A stretch of 5,462 nt of DNA from Burkholderiales bacterium. GTDB lineage: Bacteria > Pseudomonadota > Gammaproteobacteria > Burkholderiales > CAIKXV01. Below the pieces are notes generated by a model that had not been told where the DNA came from, did no database searches, and saw only the letters and a program-made list of their open reading frames with translations. Each line of letters begins with the position of its first letter. Position 1 is the first letter of the stretch. The translations under genes and the position numbers were made by a program. The stretch covers positions 1 to 5,462 of the forward strand of contig JAIENF010000631.1 of the NCBI GenBank assembly GCA_019751575.1. The letters are read 5' to 3'. This document shows positions 1 to 5,462 of this stretch, piece after piece.

Positions 1-51
1 CGCTGGCCGGCGCGCAGCCCGCGGCGGCTCGGCGCACAATCCCCCCGACGA

Positions 52-93
52 CGGGTCCCCAGTTCGGGCGACCCGCGCGGCCTGAAACGCGGG
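52..93 (+). other. Overlapping hairpins in the leader of the panE-like gene
   Basis: Two stems can be read in the 5' leader. The first pairs 52-57 (CGGGTC) with 70-75 (GACCCG) and continues with 58-60 against 66-68 around one bulged C at 69, giving about 9 base pairs. The second pairs 72-77 (CCCGCG) with 88-93 (CGCGGG) and would cover the first bases of the ribosome binding site. They share 72-75, so only one can form at a time. There is no T-tract, so it is not a standard terminator. In DNA this GC-rich such pairings arise easily by chance. A weak -10-like CACAAT lies at 35-40 with no recognisable -35. Confidence 0.25.
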
Positions 94-97
94 GAGG
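91..97 (+). promoter_or_regulatory. Ribosome binding site that sets the panE-like start
   Basis: GGGGAGG is a strong Shine-Dalgarno sequence. It ends 7 bases before the ATG at 105 but only 1 base before the in-frame GTG at 99. The ATG at 105 is therefore the likely start. This also places the Rossmann-fold strand (MKVCVFG) right at the N-terminus, as is usual for the family. Confidence 0.8.
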
Positions 98-104
98 CGT
101 GCAG

Positions 105-1079
105 ATGAAGGTATGCGTGTTCGGTACGGGCGCGGTCGGCGGCAGCATCGCGACCCGGCTGCTGGCGGCGGGGGCGGACGATGTATCGCTCGTTGCGCGC
201 GGTCCTCAGTTGCAGGCGCTGCGCAGCCACGGCCTCGTGCTGCGCTCCGGCGGCACCGAAGTGAAGGCGGCGGTGCCGGTGGCCACCGACGATCCATCGA
301 CCCTTCCGCCACAGGACCTGGTGCTGGTCACGCTCAAGGCCCATGCAGTGCCGGGCGCGGCTGCCGCTGTCGCCCGCCTGCTGGCCCCCGGTGGCAGCGT
401 CGTGTTCATGCTCAACGGCATCCCCTGGTGGTGGCACCACGGTCGCCCGGGGCCTGGCGGTACGCTGCCGCTGCTTGATCCGGAAGGCGCGCTGTGGCGG
501 CATGTCCGTCCCGAACGCGCGATCGGTTGCGTGATCTATTGCCCGTGCGAAATGGTCGAACCCGGCGTGGTCTCCCACGCAGGCAGCAACCACTTCATCC
601 TCGGCGAGCCCGATGGCAGCAGCAGCGCCCGCCTCGGGCAGGCGGTCGCGATGCTGCAGCGGGGTGGCATCGATGGCCGCCAGTCGAACGACCTGCGGCG
701 CGACATCTGGGGCAAGCTCGTCTCGAACGCCTCGGGCAACACGATCGCCGCGCTGACCCGGCTCGATCTCGGTGCACTGGCCGCCGATCCGGCGCTGCGC
801 GGCCAGATGGTGTCGGTGATGGAGGAAGTGCTGGCGGTTGCCGCCGCGCTGGGCTGGGACCTTCGCGGCCAGCTCGACCTCCAGTCGATCGCACAGCGCG
901 GCACCTGGGGCCAGCGCCCGTCGATGCTGCAGGACGTGCTGCAGGGGCGGCCGATCGAAGTCGAGGCGTTGTTCGGCCAGGTGCATGCATTCGCCCATGA
1001 AGCGGGCGTGCCGGTGCCGACGATGGACGCGATCCTGCCGCTGCTGCGGGGGCTGGGCCAGTCGCTGCGTCCGCGCTGA
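105..1079 (+). CDS. panE: 2-dehydropantoate 2-reductase (ketopantoate reductase) family protein
   Basis: This 324-residue cytoplasmic protein belongs to the ApbA/PanE family. The characterised members use NADPH to reduce ketopantoate to pantoate for pantothenate and coenzyme A synthesis. The N-terminus is a Rossmann fold with GTGAVG at residues 7-12. The known catalytic and substrate residues of E. coli PanE have counterparts: K78 (in TLKAH), N104 (in LNG), K204, N208 and N212 (KLVSN...N), S273 (SMLQD) and E285. It is about 20 residues longer than E. coli PanE (303). Much of the extra length is a Trp/Gly/Pro-rich segment after N104 (residues about 107-130, containing PWWW). That segment is typical of a longer proteobacterial subfamily whose substrate is less certain. 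No other pantothenate gene lies nearby, so the pathway assignment rests on family alone. The ATG at 105 is preferred over GTG at 99 because of ribosome-binding-site spacing. It converges with ygiQ. Family assignment is near certain; the exact substrate is moderately supported. Confidence 0.9.
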   Translation: MKVCVFGTGAVGGSIATRLLAAGADDVSLVARGPQLQALRSHGLVLRSGGTEVKAAVPVATDDPSTLPPQDLVLVTLKAHAVPGAAAAVARLLAPGGSVVFMLNGIPWWWHHGRPGPGGTLPLLDPEGALWRHVRPERAIGCVIYCPCEMVEPGVVSHAGSNHFILGEPDGSSSARLGQAVAMLQRGGIDGRQSNDLRRDIWGKLVSNASGNTIAALTRLDLGALAADPALRGQMVSVMEEVLAVAAALGWDLRGQLDLQSIAQRGTWGQRPSMLQDVLQGRPIEVEALFGQVHAFAHEAGVPVPTMDAILPLLRGLGQSLRPR

Positions 1080-1110
1080 CGCAGGCGCGGTGCGCGGGGC
1101 TGCGTCAGCG
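1074..1110. terminator. Inverted repeat between convergent panE-like and ygiQ genes, possible terminator
   Basis: CGCTGACGCAG at 1074-1084 is perfectly complementary to CTGCGTCAGCG at 1100-1110. This gives an 11-bp stem with a 15-base loop, and the loop can itself pair GCGC with GCGC (1085-1088 with 1092-1095). The left arm contains the stop codon of the panE-like gene (1077-1079). A second small hairpin (1109-1113 with 1119-1123) overlaps the right arm. Neither strand has a T-run after the stem, so this is not a textbook intrinsic terminator. It could still pause polymerase or protect the 3' ends of both converging transcripts. Confidence 0.45.
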
Positions 1111-1133
1111 GGGATTGCCCCCGGTTCGTTCGA

Positions 1134-3416
<2,283 letters not shown>

Positions 3417-3444
3417 GGGGTCGCCGGGGTAACCAAGATGCTGA

Positions 3445-3450
3445 TTTATA
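3445..3450 (-). promoter_or_regulatory. Possible -10 element for ygiQ
   Basis: Read on the minus strand, the short gap between tRNA-Ser and ygiQ holds GTATATAAATC, the most AT-rich spot in this part of the window. TATAAA at 3450-3445 matches the sigma-70 -10 consensus at five of six positions. It would start RNA near 3438, about 20 bases ahead of the ygiQ ATG. No -35 match is seen at 16-18 bases; that position falls in the 3' half of the tRNA (TCACCG at 17). Read-through from the tRNA promoter is the alternative. Confidence 0.3.
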
Positions 3451-3458
3451 TACGGAAA

Positions 3459-3548
3459 TGGCGGAAGCGGTGAGATTCGAACTCACGGTGGAGTTTCCCC
3501 CACGGCGGTTTTCAAGACCGCTGCCTTAAACCACTCGGCCACGCTTCC
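3459..3548 (-). tRNA. tRNA-Ser (anticodon UGA)
   Basis: The reverse complement folds as a complete class II tRNA of 90 bases including the encoded CCA (3459-3461). The acceptor stem pairs GGAAGCG (3548-3542) with CGCTTCC (3469-3463), followed by discriminator G at 3462. The anticodon stem GCGGT/ACCGC (3521-3517 and 3509-3505) encloses the loop CTTGAAA, which places anticodon TGA at 3514-3512. A long variable arm follows (GTGGGGGAAACTCCAC), as expected for serine. The T arm is GTGAG-TTCGAAT-CTCAC. The discriminator G and long variable arm fit seryl-tRNA synthetase recognition. It should read UCA and, by wobble, other UCN codons. Its promoter would lie in 3549-3600 on the minus strand. The best I can offer is TGGCGC (3595-3590), a 17-base spacer and TAGCCT (3572-3567), followed by a GC-rich discriminator; this is weak. 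Confidence 0.97.
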
Positions 3549-3643
3549 GGAGGTTTCGAGTCGCGGAGGCTACTCAATTCCAGCCGCATGCGCCACCGAC
3601 GCGGATTTCCGGTGCGGGGCCGCCCGCCAACCTGACGCAAGCG

Positions 3644-3681
3644 CTCGACAGACAAAGGCCTCGACAGTCAGAGGCCTCGAC
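3644..3681 (+). repeat. 16-bp tandem repeat, about 2.4 copies, upstream of the BI-1 gene
   Basis: Copy 1 is CTCGACAGACAAAGGC (3644-3659). Copy 2 is CTCGACAGTCAGAGGC (3660-3675), differing at 2 of 16 positions. A third partial copy, CTCGAC, runs 3676-3681. The array sits in the divergent region between tRNA-Ser and the YccA-like gene. Its last partial copy overlaps the possible -35 of the upstream yccA promoter. It could be an array of regulator binding sites or simply a slippage product; the sequence does not decide. Confidence 0.75.
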
Positions 3682-3706
3682 GCCCGACCTGAACCTTTGT
3701 CATGAT
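3677..3706 (+). promoter_or_regulatory. Possible sigma-70 extended -10 promoter for the YccA-like gene
   Basis: TCGACG (3677-3682) matches the -35 consensus at four of six positions. After an 18-base spacer comes CATGAT (3701-3706), also four of six, with the extended -10 TG at 3698-3699. Transcription would start near 3713, about 68 bases before the ATG. Each element alone is modest; the extended -10 makes it plausible as a basal promoter. Confidence 0.35.
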
Positions 3707-3708
3707 AG

Positions 3709-3737
3709 GGAACTTTCCGGTCAGGCCGCGGTCTCAA
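3709..3737 (+). promoter_or_regulatory. Candidate sigma-E (RpoE)-type promoter for the YccA-like gene
   Basis: GGAACTT at 3709-3715 is an exact match to the -35 consensus of envelope-stress sigma-E. It is followed by a 16-base spacer (3716-3731) and TCTCAA at 3732-3737, close to the TCTGA-type -10. The spacing matches the E. coli degP promoter as I recall it (GAACTT, 16 bases, TCTGA). Transcription would begin around 3743-3745, giving a leader of about 37 bases that carries a good ribosome binding site. Control by membrane or heat stress would suit a YccA-type protein. This is a sequence match, not proof. Confidence 0.6.
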
Positions 3738-3768
3738 TCACCGTAGCCAGTCGCCTTTCACTTTTCCC

Positions 3769-3774
3769 AGGAGG
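3769..3774 (+). promoter_or_regulatory. Ribosome binding site of the YccA-like gene
   Basis: AGGAGG is a full Shine-Dalgarno match and ends 6 bases before the ATG at 3781. It fixes that start and predicts efficient translation. Confidence 0.85.
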
Positions 3775-3780
3775 GAACAC

Positions 3781-4470
3781 ATGCAGCCGCAAATCCGCAT
3801 CCCCGCGCAGGCCGGTGAACTTTCGGTCACGCAGAACCGGGTACTGCGCAACACGTATCTCATGCTTTCGCTGACGATGATCCCCACGCTCATCGGCGCG
3901 ATGATCGGCATGCAGATGAATTTCGGCATCATGCGCACCAACCCGATCATGAGTTTCGTGGTCATCCTGGCCGTCTTCTACGGCATGGTCTACGCGATCG
4001 AGAAGAACAAGGACAGCGGCCTGGGCGTGGCGCTGCTGCTCGGCTTCACGTTCCTGATGGGCCTGCTGCTGGCGCCGCTGCTGCAGGTCGCGCTCGGCCT
4101 GTCGAACGGCGGCCAGATCATCGCCATGGCGGCGGCCGGCACCGGCGTGGCCTTCTTCAGCATGGCCGCGATCGCCACCGTCACCAAGCGGGATTTCAGC
4201 TTCCTCGGCAAGTTCCTGATGGTCGGCGTCATCGTGGCGATGATCGCGATCGTGGCGAACATCTTCCTGCAGATGCCGGTGCTGTCGCTGACCATCTCGG
4301 CCGTGGTGATCCTGCTGTCGACGATGATCATCCTCTACACGCTGAGCGGCATCATCAACGGGGGCGAGACCAACTACGTGTCGGCCACCCTCAGCCTGTA
4401 CATCAGCATCTACAACATCTTCTCGAGCCTGGTCCAGCTGCTGATGGCCTTCACCGGCCAGAAGGACTGA
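3781..4470 (+). CDS. yccA: Bax inhibitor-1 (BI-1/TMBIM) family inner-membrane protein, YccA-like
   Basis: This 229-residue protein has seven predicted membrane segments, roughly at residues 25-44, 55-73, 80-102, 112-132, 141-163, 167-189 and 200-224, and a short polar N-terminus. It resembles E. coli YccA (219 residues) in several blocks: VLRNTY near the N-terminus, FSFLGKFLM before segment 5, VANIFLQMPVL, and GGETNYVSATLSLY before segment 7. E. coli YccA binds the membrane protease FtsH and slows it, for example when the Sec translocon is jammed. A similar role here is inferred from family. Where the Bacillus BI-1 homologue YetJ has the paired aspartates of its pH-sensing gate, this protein appears to have T187 and S209, so calcium leak activity should not be assumed. 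The gene stands alone, with a sigma-E-like promoter and strong ribosome binding site upstream and a clear terminator downstream. It is divergent from tRNA-Ser and convergent with rlmD. Confidence 0.93.
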   Translation: MQPQIRIPAQAGELSVTQNRVLRNTYLMLSLTMIPTLIGAMIGMQMNFGIMRTNPIMSFVVILAVFYGMVYAIEKNKDSGLGVALLLGFTFLMGLLLAPLLQVALGLSNGGQIIAMAAAGTGVAFFSMAAIATVTKRDFSFLGKFLMVGVIVAMIAIVANIFLQMPVLSLTISAVVILLSTMIILYTLSGIINGGETNYVSATLSLYISIYNIFSSLVQLLMAFTGQKD

Positions 4471-4476
4471 CGCGGC

Positions 4477-4502
4477 GCCGCCAGACCTCCGGGTCCGGCG
4501 GC
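4477..4502 (+). other. Hairpin just after the YccA-like gene
   Basis: GCCGCC (4477-4482) pairs with GGCGGC (4497-4502). After an A/C mismatch, GACC (4484-4487) pairs with GGTC (4492-4495) around the loop TCCG. It starts 7 bases after the stop codon. No T-run follows, so it may stabilise the mRNA 3' end while the next hairpin terminates. Confidence 0.4.
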
Positions 4503-4522
4503 TGCTTCAGGCAGTGGCAGAT

Positions 4523-4545
4523 GGCCCGCTTCGGCGGGCCGTTTT
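4523..4545 (+). terminator. Rho-independent terminator of the YccA-like gene
   Basis: GGCCCGC (4523-4529) and GCGGGCC (4534-4540) form a perfect 7-bp GC stem closed by a C(TTCG)G tetraloop, an especially stable loop. A G and TTTT (4542-4545) follow. The last T is also the first base of the reversed rlmD stop codon (4545-4547), so the terminator abuts the converging gene. In the minus direction no T-run follows the stem, so it is strong only for the + transcript. Confidence 0.88.
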
Positions 4546-5462
4546 CATGGTGCCGGATCTGCGCCGGGGGCCGCCGGGCCATCCAGCCCGGTGCCGTCAG
4601 CCGGCGCGCGCCACTCCGGGTCATGCTCGAACCAGGCAATCGACTCGACATGCCCGGTGTGCGGGAACATGTTGACCACGCCGGCGGCGCGCAGCACATA
4701 GCCCTTGGTGTGCACCAGCAGCCCGGCATCGCGGGCGAGCGTGGCCGGGCTGCACGAGACGTAGACGATGCGCGACGGCGGCGGCACCACGACGCCGGAT
4801 GCGGTCGGCTCGCCGATGGCCTTGATCAGTGCGAGCGCGCCGTCGCGCGGCGGGTCGACCAGCCACTTGTCGAACCGTCCCAGGCGGGCGAGGGTGTCCG
4901 CATCGGCCTTGAACAGGTCGCCGGCCTCGAAGCGGGCGCGCGAGGAGAGGACGTTGCGCTCGGCATTGGTCGTGGCGCGGGCAACGAGCGACTTCGCGCC
5001 CTCGACACCGACCACGTCCGCCCCCTGGCTCGCGATCGGCAGCGAGAAGTTGCCCAGGCCGCAGAAGAAGTCGGCGATGCGCTCGCCCGGTTTCGGGTCG
5101 AGCAGGCCGATCGCCCGGCGCACCAGCACCTCGTTGATCGCATGGTTGACCTGGGTGAATTCGGTCGGCGAGAACTGCAGGCCGACGCCGAACTCCGGCA
5201 GGCGGTACTCGAGCAGCGCCGGCTCGGCCGGATGCAGCGGGAACGCGGTCTCCGGCCCCTTCGGCTGCAGGAACAGCTGCACCCCGTGGGTGTCGGCGAA
5301 GGTACGCATCAACGCCTCGTCTTCCGGGGTCAGCGGGGCGAGGTTGCGGAACACCAGCGCGCAGTGGGGCAGGGGCGCAGCACCGACCGCACGCGAGCGT
5401 GGATCGGTCACCGCCACTTCGATCTGCGGCATGCGGTCGGCGATCGACAGCGTCTCGACCAG
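4545..5462 (-). CDS. rlmD: 23S rRNA (uracil-1939-C5)-methyltransferase RlmD, 5' end outside the window
   Basis: The C-terminal 305 residues are present. The frame is open to the right edge, so the internal ATG at 5432 is not the real start. RlmD uses S-adenosylmethionine to make m5U1939 in 23S rRNA. Counting from the first codon in the window, the motifs are FTQVN (102-106), the SAM-binding DFFCGLGNF (131-139) with VVGVEG downstream, DPPRDGA (203-209), the catalytic cysteine C237 in YVSCSPATLARD, and NMFPHTGHVES (264-274), whose E273 is the expected general base. GYVLRAAGVVNMFPHTGHVES and SCSPATLARD match RlmD rather than RlmC or TrmA. About 130 or more N-terminal residues, where the TRAM domain and Fe-S cysteines should sit, are missing only because the window ends. 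Relative to E. coli RlmD there is an insertion before the catalytic strand (about 217-230, PPPS) and a Pro/Ala/Gly/Asp-rich tail of about 25 residues. Confidence 0.95.
   Translation of the reverse strand: MVETLSIADRMPQIEVAVTDPRSRAVGAAPLPHCALVFRNLAPLTPEDEALMRTFADTHGVQLFLQPKGPETAFPLHPAEPALLEYRLPEFGVGLQFSPTEFTQVNHAINEVLVRRAIGLLDPKPGERIADFFCGLGNFSLPIASQGADVVGVEGAKSLVARATTNAERNVLSSRARFEAGDLFKADADTLARLGRFDKWLVDPPRDGALALIKAIGEPTASGVVVPPPSRIVYVSCSPATLARDAGLLVHTKGYVLRAAGVVNMFPHTGHVESIAWFEHDPEWRAPADGTGLDGPAAPGADPAP

Noticed and set aside
1..90. Partial upstream gene or sigma-70 promoter (CACAAT at 35-40)
   Set aside because: No frame here resembles a recognisable protein end, and the -10-like hexamer has no -35 partner. 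It is too weak to list separately.
99..104. GTG at 99 as the start of the panE-like gene
   Set aside because: Only one base would separate it from the Shine-Dalgarno sequence. The ATG at 105 has a 7-base spacing and the canonical N-terminus.
3459..3548. tRNA-Ser as an integration (att) site
   Set aside because: No integrase gene is present and I saw no repeat of the tRNA 3' end elsewhere in the window. The neighbours look like core genes.
3586..3614. GCATGC palindrome and a CACCG/CGGTG hairpin in the tRNA-yccA gap
   Set aside because: The palindrome is 6 bp and the stem 5 bp with a long loop. These are expected by chance at this GC content and have no T-run.
5430..5432. ATG at 5432 as the rlmD start
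   Set aside because: The reading frame continues upstream to the window edge with RlmD-like sequence, and a start here would remove the N-terminal domain. The gene is cut by the window, not truncated.

Overview
The window is GC-rich, coding-dense bacterial DNA. It has codon usage, protein similarities and a CCA-encoding tRNA typical of a gammaproteobacterium. Best guess is a Xanthomonadaceae/Lysobacteraceae-type organism (Lysobacter, Luteimonas or a relative); this is an impression from base composition and gene content, not a proven assignment. I see no mobile element, CRISPR array or phage gene. It looks like ordinary chromosomal core.

Layout, left to right: a short leader with possible hairpins (1-104); a ketopantoate-reductase family gene, panE-like, on + (105-1079); a 54-bp convergent gap carrying a perfect 11-bp inverted repeat; a complete ygiQ gene for a large radical SAM protein on - (1134-3416); a tRNA-Ser(UGA) on - (3459-3548) just upstream of ygiQ; a 232-bp divergent regulatory region with a 16-bp tandem repeat and two candidate promoters (3549-3780); a Bax-inhibitor-1/YccA-type membrane protein on + (3781-4470); a 74-bp convergent gap with a clear rho-independent terminator; and the 3' two-thirds of rlmD on - (4545 to the right edge, 5' end outside the window).

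The genes do not form one pathway. They are separate transcription units in alternating orientation: cofactor (pantothenate/CoA) metabolism or a related oxidoreductase, a radical SAM enzyme of unknown reaction, serine tRNA, a membrane-stress/FtsH-associated protein, and a 23S rRNA methyltransferase. The most informative non-coding stretch is the tRNA-Ser/yccA divergent region. It holds a close match to an envelope-stress sigma-E (RpoE) promoter directly ahead of the YccA-like gene, with a tandem repeat and a possible housekeeping promoter just upstream.

I found no convincing novel multi-gene system. The best second-look items are the sigma-E-like promoter, the 16-bp repeat array, the conserved extra cysteine quartet in the functionally unassigned YgiQ, and the loss of the acidic pair in the BI-1 protein.
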